DNA from: Deltaproteobacteria bacterium | Lineage (GTDB): Bacteria; JADJOY01 | DNA: 64,000 nt | Direction: 5' to 3' | Assembly (NCBI GenBank): GCA_016713535.1 | Contig: JADJOY010000003.1 | Span: forward strand, 372,001 to 436,000 | Shown: positions 52,600 through 62,796 of the stretch, piece by piece | How positions within the stretch are numbered: the stretch's first letter is position 1 | How the letters are laid out: each line of letters begins with the position of its first letter | The notes under the pieces: model-generated | Database searches by the model: none | Told to the model about the DNA's origin: nothing | What the model saw: only the letters and a program-made list of their open reading frames with translations | Translations under genes and position numbers: made by a program

Positions 52600-54941
52600 A
52601 TGAGCAGCACCGATTCGAGCGCCACCATCCTCGTGGTCGACGACGACCGCCTGAGCCGGCTCGTCACGTCGCGGTTCCTGCGCAAGGCGGGCTTCGACGT
52701 GATCGAGGCGGCCGATGGCGAGACCGCGCTCACGCGCGTGGCGGAGTCGAAACCGTCGCTGCTCCTCCTCGACATCGTGATGCCGGGGCTCGACGGCTAC
52801 ATGGTCTGCGAGCGGCTCCGCGACGACCCCGCCACCGCCTACATCCCGGTGATCTTCCTGTCGTGCCTGGGCGCCGAGCCCGACAAGGCACGCGCGCGTT
52901 CGCGGCCGGCGCCGTCGGCTACTTCGTGAAGCCGGTGGTGCCCGAGACCTTGATCGAGAAGGTCAAGGCGCAGCTCGCCGCGTCGCGCCAGTGGGGCACC
53001 ATGGCGCGCGAACGGGCCGGCTCGGCGGCCGAAGGTCAGGGGGGAGCGAGCGCCGCGGCCATGGCGATCGCGGGAGTCGAGCCCATCGCTGGTGGCGCCG
53101 CAGCACCGGCGGCTCCTGCCGCGCCCGGCGCGCTCCGCGCACCCGACGATGGGATCGACCGCTTCCGCCAGTTCGTCGAGTCGCTGGTGCGCTCGGGCGT
53201 GGTGCCGCTCCAGCACCGCGCGGCCGTCGCCGCGCTCGCGCCGCGGGTGCTCTTCACGCAGCTCGGCCGCCTCGGCGTGGACGAGGCCGCGGTGGCGAAG
53301 GCCCTGGCGGCGTTCCTGGGGCTCGACTTCAAGCCGTCGATCGCACCCGAGGACGTCCGCATCGGCATCCTGCCGACGGCGTTCTGCATCGAGAACATGG
53401 TGATCCCGGTGGTCGACGTCGGCACCGACTGCGTGGCCCTCGCCAACCCGTTCGACTGGCACGTGATCGAGGCGGTGACCCGCGCGCTGGGGGCGCGCTG
53501 GCGCGAGCGCGAGCGGCTACTGGTGGTGCCGCCGAGCGCGATCCGCTCGCTCGCCAAGCCGCGCCCGTCCGGGTCGGGCGCGCGCGGCCGGGTGAACGGG
53601 CTGCCGTCGCTGACCGAGGCCGAGCGCGACATGGAGCGCGCCTTCGCGATGGCCGACGAGCGCTCCGAGGACACGGTCCGCGCCACGGACGTGGACGAGG
53701 GCTCGGGCCCGGCGATCGCGTACCTCAACCGTCTGATCGAGACCGCGGTCACCGCCGGGGCCACCGACATCCACGTCGAGCCCGAGCAGGACCACGTCGA
53801 CATCCGCTTCCGCATCGATGGCCAGCTGCGCCGCGTCTCGAGCTTTCGCTCGGCGAGCGCGGGGGCGGCGCTGGTGAGCCGCGTCAAGGTGCTGTGCCGG
53901 CTCGACATCGCGGAGCGGCGCCTGCCGCAGGATGGGCGCATGTCGATCTCCGGCTACCAGGGCGGCCGCCCGATCGACATCGACCTGCGCGTCGCCACCG
54001 CGCCGACCCGCTTCGGCGAGATGCTCGCGATGCGCATCCTCGACCGCCGCCGTCCCAACGCCGGGCTCGAGGACCTCGGCTTCTCCGAGCACAACGCGCT
54101 GCTCTACCGGCGCGCGATCCGCAACCCCTACGGCATGATCATCCACGCCGGCCCGACCGGCGCCGGCAAGACCTCGACGCTCTACGCAGCGCTCGGGGAG
54201 ATCCGCAGCCCGGCGATCAAGATCCTCACCATCGAGGACCCGGTCGAATACGCGGTACCGGGAGTGAGCCAGATCCAGGTCCAGCCCGAGATCGGCCTCG
54301 ACTTCGCGCGCGCGCTGCGTAGCTTCCTGCGCCTCGACCCGGACGTGATCCTGGTCGGCGAGATGCGCGACCTCGAGACCGCGCGTACCGCGGTCGAGGC
54401 GGCGCTCACCGGTCACCTGCTGCTCGCCACGCGCCACGCGCAGGATGCCGCGGCGACGGTGCTCAGGCTCACCGAGATGGGGATCGAGCCGGTGGTGGTG
54501 AGCTCGTCGGTGCTGCTGGCGTGCGCGCAGCGTCTGATCCGGCGGCTGTGTCTCGAGTGTCGCGAGCCCTACGAGCCCGGCCCGCGCGAGCGCGCGCTGG
54601 TGGGCGCGATCGCCACCGAGGACCTGCCTCTCTACAACGCCGTCGGCTGCCCGCAGTGCAACCGCACCGGGTACCGCGGACGGATCGGCATCCACGAGGT
54701 CCTCGCCCTCGACGACGAGCTGCGCAACCTCGCCAAGGAGCGCGACACCACGGCTCAGGAGCTACGGCGGCTGGCGATCTCGAAGGGGATGGTGACGCTC
54801 TTCGACGACGCGATGGAAAAGGTCCGCAACGGGCTGGTGAGCCTCGCCGAGGCGCTCACCGCCGTGGTGCCGGACTCCGCGGAAGCGCGCGCGGAGTCGG
54901 TCGGCCTGAGGCTCACGCAAGACGCCGCGATCGCCGCGTGA
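52600..54941 (+). CDS. Response regulator fused to GspE/PilB ATPase (apparent frameshift)
   Basis: About 780 aa. Residues 1-125 are a receiver (ILVVDDDRLSRLVTSRFLRK, LLLLDIVMPGLDGYMVCERL, GYFVKPVVPETLIEKVK). The frame breaks near 52889 within it; adding one C gives DKATRAFAAGAVGYFVKP. An MshEN/T2SSE-N domain follows (about 190-330), then the ATPase: MIIHAGPTGAGKTSTLYAAL (Walker A near 518), the VILVGEMRDLETARTAVEAA Walker B region, and a zinc tetracysteine (CLEC and CPQC near 650-690). It should power a type IV pilus or type II secretion pseudopilus under phospho-control. The receiver fusion is unusual. Confidence 0.85.
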
Positions 54942-54983
54942 CGGGCGCATGAACAACCGCAGGCGGGCATTCACGGGGGGCGC

Positions 54984-55854
54984 ATGATCGGTGCATCGAT
55001 TCACTCGGGCGAGGCGCGCGACTGGCTCAGCGCGCGTCGCGCGTCGGCCGTCGAGCGGCTCGCGATGCTGTCCCCCGAGCAGCGTAAGCGCGCGCTCTCG
55101 GTGGCGCTCGAGCCCGTCGAGGAGCGGCTGCTCGGCACCTACCTGGAGGCGGGGCGCGCCGACGGCGGGTGCTCGCTGGCGGTGCTCGACGCGATCGTCC
55201 TCGACGAGCAGGTGGGGGAGTGGCTGAGCGCGCGGCCCGACGACGCGCCGGTGCAGGCGGGCGTCGAGGGCTCGGCGCCGCTCGTCCCGCTCGCGGAGCA
55301 GCTCGAGCGGGACCTGACCACCGCCGAGCGCGAGGCGCTCGCCGCGGGCTGGACCGGCGTGGCCGAACAGGCGCGCGTCGGGCTCGCGCGGGTACGCTCG
55401 GTGCGCCACCGGCTGGGCGGGACCTCGCGCACCGAGGCGCGCGCCGAGGCGCGCGCCTCGCTCGAGGCGGCGAGCGCGCGCGCGGCGCGCCGCCGCCGCG
55501 CGGGTCACCCTCGGGCGCTCACTCGGGGCCGTCATCCTCGCGGGCGCCCTCGGTACGCTCTGCGTGTCGACCCTGAGCGCGCTGCGGGTCGCGGAGCCCG
55601 ATCCGCGTCACGCGATCGGCGCCGAGGACTTCCGCGACCTCTTCGATCTCGATCGGATCGTGGTGGAGGGCGACCGGTTCGCCGCCGTGGCGCGCAACTG
55701 GTCCGACCTCGACGAGGCTCAGCGTGTGGCGCGCGTCGAGGCGCTCTGCCACCGCCTCCAGGCGCGCGGCTTCGGCGCCGCGTGGCTGGACGACCGCTGG
55801 CTGCGGCGCATCGCTGGATGCGGCCGCGAAGGAGATCTCCGTGCGCAACGATGA
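54984..55854 (+). CDS. Hypothetical membrane protein, pilus cluster (apparent frameshift)
   Basis: About 290 aa across a frame break near 55480-55505 in a GC-repeat stretch. The first part (MIGASIHSGEARDWLSARRA, SPEQRKRALSVALEPVEERL) is helical and soluble. After the break the second frame gives a membrane helix, LGRSLGAVILAGALGTLCVS, and a C-terminal domain DPRHAIGAEDFRDLFDLDRI, ARVEALCHRLQARGFGAAWL. No family is recognised. It lies between the ATPase gene and the prepilin gene, whose start it overlaps. A pilus-assembly role is inferred from position. Confidence 0.6.
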
Positions 55855-56356
55855 CCGCGGCTTCACCTTCATCGAGCTGCTCGTGGCGCTCACGATCGTG
55901 GCGATCCTGGCGCGGCTCGCCGTGCCGGCGCTGCTGAATGCGCGGCTCAAGGCCAAGGTCGCGCGCGTCGAGGCCGACCTGAGCGTGCTCGTCACGGCGG
56001 GCTCGAAGCTCTACGCCGACACCGGGCTCTATCCGCTCCACCTCCTCGAGGATCCCTGCCAGGCAACCGGAGAGGCGTTCGTGACCGATTGCAGCGTCGG
56101 GCTCTTCTGCAACGACGGCAGCTTCAACAACTGGCACGGCCCGTACATCGAGCTCTCGGCCGGTCTCGATCCGTGGGGGCGGCGCTACGTGTTCGACGCC
56201 GACTACACGACCGACACGTCGCACGGCCGTGCGTTCGTGAGCGGCGGCCCCAACAAGAGCGGCCTCAACGTGAGCGACGCCGACAATTTCGTTCGCTTCG
56301 TGTGCGAGGCGGCGGCGACGCCGGAAGCCCCGGTCGTGACACCTCCGGCGAGCTGA
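55841..56356 (+). CDS. Type IV prepilin / pseudopilin-like protein
   Basis: 171 aa. The short leader and processing site are clear: VRNDDRG-FTFIELLVALTI, followed by the hydrophobic helix VAILARLAVPALLNARLKAK. The glutamate at position 5 of the mature protein is present. The rest resembles GspG-like pseudopilins: LYPLHLLEDPCQ, NWHGPYIELSAGLDPWGRRY then VFDADY. Four cysteines could form two disulphides. The GTG at 55841 has GGAGA 6-7 bp upstream and overlaps the preceding gene. Confidence 0.88.
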   Translation: MRNDDRGFTFIELLVALTIVAILARLAVPALLNARLKAKVARVEADLSVLVTAGSKLYADTGLYPLHLLEDPCQATGEAFVTDCSVGLFCNDGSFNNWHGPYIELSAGLDPWGRRYVFDADYTTDTSHGRAFVSGGPNKSGLNVSDADNFVRFVCEAAATPEAPVVTPPAS

Positions 56357-56589
56357 GGGCGGTCGACGGCGGAGCGGGGAGATCGCCCTCGGTCCGTCGG
56401 TTTCGTGACTGGAGCGTCGACGGACCAGCGAACGCGGCGTGCGGCGCGGTCGCGGTCGAAAGTGATTCTTCAACGATTCCGCGTACGAACGACGGGCGCG
56501 GGGGCGAGATCCCAGGCCCTCGATGCATCCAGGCGTGGCGCGGCGCTTGCTTCACCCAGCGACGGCCCGTGCTCGCGGAGGGGACACGC

Positions 56590-57550
56590 GTGGGGAACGA
56601 CGCGCTGGCGGTGGAACGCTCGAGTGTGGCCTTGGCGCCGTCGCCGGTGCGGCGCCTCGGTGAGCTCTTCGTCGATCGAGGTCTCGTCACGCCGGTGCAC
56701 GTCGACCGCGCGCTCTGGTACCAGCACAACGCGGGCGGACGGATCGGCGCGGCGCTGATCGAGCTCGGACACCTCGGCGAGCCGGACTTCCTGCGCGTGG
56801 TGGCGCCGATGATCGGCGCGCGCGCCATCGAGGTCGATCCGCGCACCATCGATCCACGCGTGGCGCGGATCCTGCCGCCCAAGGTCGCGCGCCACATGAG
56901 CGCGGTGGCGGTGGCGGTGCGCGACGAGCGGCTGATCGTCGCGATGGCGGACCCCGCTGCGCCGCGCGCGGTCGAGCGGCTCGAGGCGGCGGTCGGGATG
57001 CGGATCGAGACGGGGCTCGCCACGGACCCGGCGATCGAGCGCGCGCTGGCGCGCCTCTACGCGTACGAGGAGGCACCGGTCGTGAAACCGGCCGACGCCG
57101 CAGAGGCCGTGGTGGTGGCGGCGCGCGGGCCGGAGAGCACCGCCCGTGCCCTCGACCGGTTGCTCGGCGGATGGATCCGGGACGCCCTCCACGCTGGCGC
57201 GAGCGAGCTCGTGATCGAGCGCCAGCCGCTTCACCTCGTGGTGCGCTGCGAGCTGGGTGGCAGCGGCTTCGGAGCTGCGGCGCCTCGATGCGCTCTTCCA
57301 CCGCCCGCTCGTCGCTCGGCTCAGACGGGCGGCCGGCCTGGCGTTGCCCGCGGGGCGCGGCTGGACGCAGCGCGCGCCGCTCGCGGTGCCCTACCGCGGC
57401 GCGATGTTCGAGGCGTGGCTCTCGATCGCCCCCACCGGCTTCGGTCCCGCTGCGCGCATCGACCTGAGCGATGCGGCAGCGTGGGTCCGGGCGGCCGGGC
57501 TGGTCGGTGAGGCCGGCGATCGCGACGCGAACTGGTGCGTCGCAGCGTGA
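56590..57550 (+). CDS. MshEN-domain protein (apparent frameshift)
   Basis: About 320 aa, resembling the N-terminal region of GspE/PilB-type ATPases without the ATPase. The core is RRLGELFVDRGLVTPVHVDR, GRIGAALIELGHLGEPDFLR, VDPRTIDPRVARILPPKVAR, AVAVRDERLIVAMADPAAPR; such MshEN domains can bind cyclic di-GMP. The frame breaks in a G3 run at 57255-57257; adding one G leads to VAAASELRRLDALFHRPLVA and a C-terminal domain. GTG 56590 follows GGAGGGG. A c-di-GMP or scaffold role in the pilus cluster is inferred. Confidence 0.75.
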
Positions 57551-57592
57551 GCGGCGCCGGCGCGGCGTGACTCGGCGGCGACCCCGTGCCGC

Positions 57593-57922
57593 TCAGAAGC
57601 CCACGGAGGTCGCGATCCGCCCAGGTCGGCTTTCGCTGTCGAGCAGGGCCTGGCGGGTCGGCTGCAGCCACTCGGCGTTCAGCGCCCAGCGGGCGATCGT
57701 GGGGTCGTCGGAAACGCGAAGCTGCATCGCCGCGCTTTCGCCGGCGCCGAGACGGCTGGGTGTGAGAAGCGCGGTGTCGGTGCCGACGACGTTGCCGCTC
57801 GCGTCGCGCGCTTCGAGCGTCATGCGCGCTGCATCGACGGCGGTGGGAGAGGTGGTGGTCACGCGCCCGGTCCAGAACACCAGGCCGTTGGTGGCGTCGA
57901 CTTCGGAGGTGAGGGCACTCAC
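57593..57922 (-). pseudogene. FxLYD-domain protein fragment
   Basis: Open for 109 codons. It reads as the C-terminal part of an FxLYD-type domain: ATNGLVFWTGRVTTTSPTAV then DASGNVVGTDTALLTPSRLG and AGESAAMQLRVSDDPTIARW. There is no signal peptide, and an FxLYD domain normally begins further upstream, so its front is missing. It starts exactly where the next gene fragment (plus strand) begins, which suggests a rearrangement or assembly breakpoint near 57923. Confidence 0.6.
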
Positions 57923-58385
57923 CCGGCACCCGCTCGGGCCGGATCAATCTGAGCGGGACCGTGTTCGCGATGAAGGGCTCGGCGAGCTGCACGCTGCCCC
58001 CCGGCACCCACTACTTCACGGACTTCTCGCTCGAGGGCACCGCGAGCCTCTCGGTGAGCGGCCCGACGACGATCTACGTCCATGGCGGGAGGGTCGATCT
58101 CGGCGGCACGGGACCGTCAACGGCTCCGAGCACGCGAGCTGGCTCCGGACCGTCACCGACACCAAAGACCTCGTCACGTACCTGGGCTCGAGCGGCTTTT
58201 CGGGGTTCCTGTACGCGCCCGATACCACCGCCACGTTTGCCGGCTCGTCGGACGTGTACGGCGAGCTGGTGGGGCGAGACGTGATCCTCGAGGGGTCGGC
58301 GATGGTCCACTACGACGCGGCGGCCACGAGCTTCGGCTACATCCCCGACGGGAGGTTCGAGGTGGAGGCCTGGTCCGCGGGTTGA
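57913..58385 (+). pseudogene. DUF7305/PilX-like surface protein fragment
   Basis: C-terminal part of a protein resembling the DUF7305 (polymer-forming, PilX-associated) family: SGRINLSGTVFAMKGSASCT, LPPGTHYFTDFSLEGTASLS, GPTTIYVHGGRVDLGG, then YLGSSGFSGFLYAPDTTATF, GSSDVYGELVGRDVILEGSA and MVHYDAAATSFG. An in-frame stop at 57910-57912 and no start codon before 57961 show the N-terminal half is missing. A further frame break lies near 58110 in a G3 run. It was probably a pilus or surface protein belonging to the adjacent pilus cluster. Confidence 0.6.
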
Positions 58386-58439
58386 GGTGCCGATCTCGGC
58401 CCTGAAACAGGGTGGTCTCGGGGCGTTATGATAGCTAAT

Positions 58440-58455
58440 TGTGACGATTTTCACT
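58440..58455 (+). promoter_or_regulatory. CRP-type site upstream of GH1 gene
   Basis: TGTGA-CGATTT-TCACT: one mismatch to TGTGA-N6-TCACA. It sits in an AT-rich island (58430-58505), 211 bp upstream of the GH1 start. Confidence 0.45.
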
Positions 58456-58665
58456 GGCTAGATGTGTTGATTTTAGATGCCAGAAAGTGTTGAAAATCAC
58501 TGGCGCCCTGTGGAGTTTGGCTGGGCCGCCCCGGGGCGTACGTCGGCTCGCCCGCGGAGTCCAGCCGCCACCGCCGGCCCCGATCGGAGCGACACTCGCC
58601 GCACCCGGCTGGGCGACGCTCGGCTCGCGCGAGGCGGCGGTCCGCGCGGCCGGAGGAGGGGGCGC

Positions 58666-60249
58666 ATGGCGGCACGAGGAGCGCAGGCGAGGATCGCTCG
58701 GCGGGTGGGACGGGGCGTGGTGGCGGCGGCGCTCGCCGGCTGTGGCGGCGCGGTCGGGGCGCGGGGTCCCGCGGTGCGCTTCCCGGAGGGCTTCCTGTGG
58801 GGCACCGCGACCGCGGGGTTCCAGGTCGAGATGGGGTGCCCGACGCTCGAGCGCGACCAGTGCGAGGACCGCGGCTCCGACTGGTACGCCTTCGCGACCT
58901 CGCCGCAGACGATCGCTTCCCCCACCGCCCACCTGAGCGGCGATCCGCCCACGTCGGGGCCCGGGCAGTGGGAGCTCTACGCCGAGGACTTCGCGCGCGC
59001 CTCCCGCGAGCTCTCGAACGACGCGTACCGCATGAGCCTCGAGTGGAGCCGGATCTTTCCCGAGCCCACCGACGGCGCCGCGACCACCGACGAGCTGCGC
59101 GCGCTGGCCAGCCCCGCGGCGCTCGCCGGCTACCACGCGATGCTCGGCGAGCTGCGTGCGCAGGGGCTGCGTCCCATGGTGACGCTCGACCATTACACCC
59201 TGCCGAGCTGGATCCACGACGCGGTGGGGTGCCACCTCGACTTCGCCTCCTGCGAGCGGCGCGGCTGGGTGGATCGCGAGCGCATCGTGCGCGAGATCGC
59301 CAAGTACGCCGGCTTCGCGGCCGCCGAGTTCGGCGCCGAGGTGGACGTGTGGGCGACGCTCAACGAGCCGCTCGCGGTCTTCTACCCGGGCTACCTCTAC
59401 CCCTCGGAGGAGCGCAGCAACCCGCCCGCGGTGCTGCTCCAGACCGAGGCGGCGAAGACCGCGATCTTCTCCATGATCGACGCCCACGCGCGCATGTACG
59501 ACGCCGTGAGAGCCGCCGATCTCGTCGACGCCGACGGTGACGGCGAGGCGGCCTCGATCGGGCTCGTCTACAACCTGAGCCCGGTCTATCCGAAGAACGC
59601 GGATCGGCCCGGCGACGTCCTCGCCGCCAAGAACGTCCGGTACCTCTACGACGAGGTCTTCCTGCGCGCGGTGGCGCTCGGCGAGCTCGACGACGACCTC
59701 GACGGCGACGCCGAGGTCCGCTCCGACCTGGTGGGCCGCATGGACTGGCTCGGCGTCAACTTCTACAACCGGATCTTCGTCGAGCAGTTCCTGCTGCCGG
59801 GGCTCGCGATCCTCCCCGGGCTCTCGCCGCTCACCACGTTCAACCCGCTCACGCTCGAGTACGACCGCGACTACGCGCGTGGCCTCTACGAGTCCCTCAC
59901 GTTCGCGTGGCAGCGCTTCGGGCGGCCGATCTACGTGACCGAGAACGGCTCGCCGCCGATCCAGGGCTATCCGGAGCAGGACCGCTTCCTGATCGAGAAC
60001 CTGGCGTGGATCCAGCGCGCGCTGGCCGACGGCGTCGACGTGCGCGGCTACTTCTACTGGTCGCTGATCGACAACTACGAGTGGAACCAGGGCATGGGGA
60101 CGCCGTTCGGGCTCTACGCGGTGGATCCGTCCGACCCGACGAAGCGGCGGGTCGCCCGTCCCGCCGCGGCGGTGTATGCGGACGTCGCGCAGCGCAACGG
60201 CATCTCGGGTGCGCTGATGTCCCGCTTCCCGATCGATCCGAGGTCCTGA
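58666..60249 (+). CDS. GH1 family beta-glucosidase, lipoprotein
   Basis: 527 aa. GH1 enzymes cleave beta-glucosides with a retaining mechanism. A lipoprotein signal ends at VVAAALAGC near residue 23, so it should be anchored in a membrane. The start of the barrel FPEGFLWGTATAGFQVE, the acid/base in TLNEPLAVFYPG (near residue 231) and the nucleophile in YVTENGS (near 424), with YFYWSLIDNYEWNQGMGTPF near the end, are all intact. The ATG at 58666 has GGAGGA/GGGGG upstream. A CRP-like site lies 211 bp upstream. Function beyond beta-glycosidase cannot be told; sterol glucosides are a guess given the downstream genes. Confidence 0.93.
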   Translation: MAARGAQARIARRVGRGVVAAALAGCGGAVGARGPAVRFPEGFLWGTATAGFQVEMGCPTLERDQCEDRGSDWYAFATSPQTIASPTAHLSGDPPTSGPGQWELYAEDFARASRELSNDAYRMSLEWSRIFPEPTDGAATTDELRALASPAALAGYHAMLGELRAQGLRPMVTLDHYTLPSWIHDAVGCHLDFASCERRGWVDRERIVREIAKYAGFAAAEFGAEVDVWATLNEPLAVFYPGYLYPSEERSNPPAVLLQTEAAKTAIFSMIDAHARMYDAVRAADLVDADGDGEAASIGLVYNLSPVYPKNADRPGDVLAAKNVRYLYDEVFLRAVALGELDDDLDGDAEVRSDLVGRMDWLGVNFYNRIFVEQFLLPGLAILPGLSPLTTFNPLTLEYDRDYARGLYESLTFAWQRFGRPIYVTENGSPPIQGYPEQDRFLIENLAWIQRALADGVDVRGYFYWSLIDNYEWNQGMGTPFGLYAVDPSDPTKRRVARPAAAVYADVAQRNGISGALMSRFPIDPRS

Positions 60250-60378
60250 GGGCGCCGAGCCGCGCCGCCGCTCGGCCGCGCGCCAGCGCAAGAGTTCGTT
60301 TCATTCCGGTGGGTTCCGCCTGAGCGGCGGCGGTCCGGCGGGGCGCTCCCCGGCGCACCGCGTGGCGTGATCCCGTTG

Positions 60379-60394
60379 TGTGACGCAGATCACA
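60379..60394 (+). promoter_or_regulatory. CRP-type binding site
   Basis: TGTGA-CGCAGA-TCACA: a perfect match to the E. coli CRP consensus TGTGA-N6-TCACA. It is 91 bp before the first Rieske gene. The CRP/FNR-type regulator encoded at 62797-63508 has the matching recognition-helix residues. Confidence 0.65.
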
Positions 60395-60424
60395 GACACA
60401 CCCAGGGCGGTACGTGACGATCCG

Positions 60425-60440
60425 GTAGAACACGTTCTAC
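60425..60440 (+). promoter_or_regulatory. KstR-like palindromic operator
   Basis: GTAGAACACGTTCTAC: 7-bp perfect arms around 2 bp. It fits the KstR consensus TNNAACNNGTTNNA, the operator of the actinobacterial cholesterol-degradation regulon. It lies 45 bp before the first Rieske gene. The regulator itself is not in this window. Confidence 0.55.
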
Positions 60441-60485
60441 TCGCGGCCCCGCCGCAACCACTCAATCCGCGTTCTGGAGGACCGA

Positions 60486-61482
60486 ATGGCGTCTCGATTC
60501 CCCATGCCGCAAAACCCCAACGGCTGGTTCCAGGTCGGCCTGTCCCGCGACGTGTCCGCCGGTGAGGTGAAGTCGATCCACTACTTCGGCAAGGACCTCG
60601 TTCTGTTTCGCACGCAGGAAGGCGAAGCGAAGGTGTTCGACGCCGTGTGCCCGCACCTCGGCGCGCATCTCGGTCTCGCCGCGTGGTCGACGGCGACCTG
60701 GAGTGCCTGATGCACCGCTGGCGCTTCGCCGCCTCCGACGGGCACACCACCCACATCCCGCACGCCCAGCGCATCCCGGCGCGCGCCGCGGTGCCGTGCT
60801 GGCCGGTCTCGGAGCGCAACGGCGTGATCTTCGTGTGGCACCACGCCGAGGGTGCGGCACCCGAGTGGGAGATCCCCGAGATCGCGGGCGTGCTCACCGA
60901 CGCGTGGACGCCCTGGCGCGTGAGCCACTACCAGATCAAGACCCACTGCCAGGAGATCGGCGAGAACGTGCTCGACGCGATGCACCTGCTCGGCGTCCAC
61001 GGCATGGTCCCGCCCGAGAACAGCTCGAGCAACGTCGAGGTCCACGGCCACGAGCTGCACGTCTTCCAGCACATGCGGATGGGCGAGGGCGTGATGGCCG
61101 ACATCGAGGTGCCGGTGAAGACCCGCACCGTAGGCCCGGGTGTGGCGATCCTGAGTGTCGAGGTAGGGCCGGTCGAGACGGTGGCGTTCGTCAACCAGAC
61201 GCCGGTCGACGAGGACCTGATCGACGCCTGGATCGTGTTCAGCTTGAAGCGTCAGGGTGATCCCGAGACCGACGACACCATCGCCGAGATGTACCAGAGC
61301 TACCTGACCATGCAGTACGAGCAGGACATCCCGGTGTGGGACACCAAGCGCTTCATCCACCGCCCGCTGCTCTCGGACGCGGACGGTCCGATCCCGGTGT
61401 GGCGCAAGTGGTACCGACAGTTCTACTCAAGGACTGGTGGACCGCGCTCGACTCGGATCCCCAGCTCAAGATGGCGGGCTGA
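60486..61482 (+). CDS. Rieske oxygenase, KshA-like (two apparent frameshifts)
   Basis: About 332 aa. The N-terminal Rieske centre has CPHLGAH and CLMHRW (CxH and CX2H ligands). The catalytic domain has the mononuclear iron site DAMHLLGVH (DX2HX4H). The first frame break is near 60675-60680 (one base restores LGRVVDGDLECLMHRW), the second near 61428 (restores YSKDWWTALDSDPQLKMAG). Closest type by features are the KshA/DAF-36-like Rieske monooxygenases that act on sterols; substrate is inferred. CRP-type and KstR-like sites precede it. It needs a separate reductase, not seen here. Confidence 0.85.
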
Positions 61483-61562
61483 GCGGACCTCGAGCCCACG
61501 TCGTCATCTCCCAACCCGAACTCTCCCACCGCCCTCCCAGGCGGCGCCCCACGAGGAAGCTC

Positions 61563-62585
61563 ATGTCACAGGCCGCGCGCGTCGAGAAGAATCGTTTCCC
61601 CTTCACTCAGTACCCGGTGGGCTGGTTCCAGGTCGGCTACTCGTCCGAGCTCGGCCCGCTCGGAGTGCAGCGTGTCCAGTACTTCGGCGAGGACCTGGTG
61701 CTGTTCCGCGGCGAGAGCGGACAGCCCTACCTCCTCGACGGCTACTGCCCGCACCTCGGCGCCCACATGGGCTGCGGTGGCCACGTGGAGAAGGAGGCGA
61801 TCGAGTGCCCGTTCCATGCCTGGAAGTTCGACGGCACCGGGGTGTGCACGGAGATCCCGTACGCCACCAAGATTCCCAAGAAGGCCAAGGTGCACCCGTG
61901 GGTGGTGCGCGAGGTCAACGGCATCATCTTCGCCTACCACGGCGTCAACGGTGAGGAGCCGCCCTGGGAGGTGCCCGAGCTGCCCGAGCTCTCCTCCGAC
62001 GAGTGGACGCCGGTGCGCACGGTGCGCTTCAAGATCAAGAGCCACAACCAGGAGATGGCCGAGAACTCGGTGGACGGACCGCACTTCCTCTACGTCCACA
62101 AGGCGCTGCGCGCGAAGACCGCCTCGGCGGCGATCGACGGCCACATTTTCCGTACCTTCAACAAGATGGAGGTGGACCTGACCCGGTGGGGGATGCCGGA
62201 CGGTCAGCTCGAAGGCTCGGCGCAGGTCACCACCCACGGCTTCGGGTTCTCGGTGGTGCGGCTGAGCTTGCTCTCCGAGATCATCACGATCGCGACGGTG
62301 ACGCCGATCGACGAGGAGTACCTCGACGCGCGCTTCGCGTTCACCGTGAAGAAGCTCGATGACGAGTCCATGACCGACCTGGTGGTGCAGCAGGTGGTCG
62401 ACGACATCGCGAGCAGGTGCGCGAGGACGCGGTGATCTGGGGAGAACAAGAAGTACCTGGAGAAGCCGGTGCTGTGCGACGGCGACGGACCGATCGCGCT
62501 CTATCGCAAGTGGGCGCGGCAGTTCCTCCCGGGATACAAGCCAGCCAGCGGCAAGAAGGCGCGCCCGACCGCGCGCGCGGCGTGA
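61563..62585 (+). CDS. Rieske oxygenase, KshA-like (two compensating frameshifts)
   Basis: About 340 aa. The Rieske centre is CPHLGAH and CPFHAWKF, and the iron site is DGPHFLYVH. The start MSQAARVEKNRFPFTQYPVG has GAGGAAG upstream. The frame breaks near 62413 and is restored near 62440, giving the tail AEQVREDAVIWENKKYLEKP, LCDGDGPIALYRKWARQFLP. The C-terminal WARQFLPGYK resembles the first paralogue's KWYRQFYS, so the two genes are a tandem duplication 80 bp apart. Substrate probably sterol- or lipid-like. Confidence 0.87.
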
Positions 62586-62603
62586 AACCCTCGGAAGCCC
62601 CGG

Positions 62604-62619
62604 CGTGTCGCGCGACACG
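62604..62619. terminator. Perfect palindrome after second Rieske gene
   Basis: CGTGTCGCGCGACACG, a 16-bp perfect palindrome within CCCCGG...CCGGGG, 19 bp after the Rieske stop. No T-run follows. It may be a terminator hairpin or an operator for the regulator gene. Confidence 0.35.
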
Positions 62620-62668
62620 TCCGGGGGGCCGTCAGTTTGTCAACGCTCGGCCCGGGTGGCCGGGCCTC

Positions 62669-62702
62669 GGGCCTCACCCTACGTCTTGGCCGGGTGAGGC
62701 CC
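62669..62702. terminator. Hairpin upstream of CRP/FNR gene
   Basis: GGGCCTCACCC (62669-62679) and GGGTGAGGCCC (62692-62702) form an 11-bp perfect stem with a 12-nt loop, followed by GTCTTGTT. It likely terminates Rieske transcripts. Confidence 0.55.
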
Positions 62703-62796
62703 GTCTTGTTCCTCGACGGCGGGAGCGCCACAATCGTAGTCAGGGGTGACGGATCTCCCGACGCCCACTCGTATCCGCAGGACCGAGGTTCGCATC

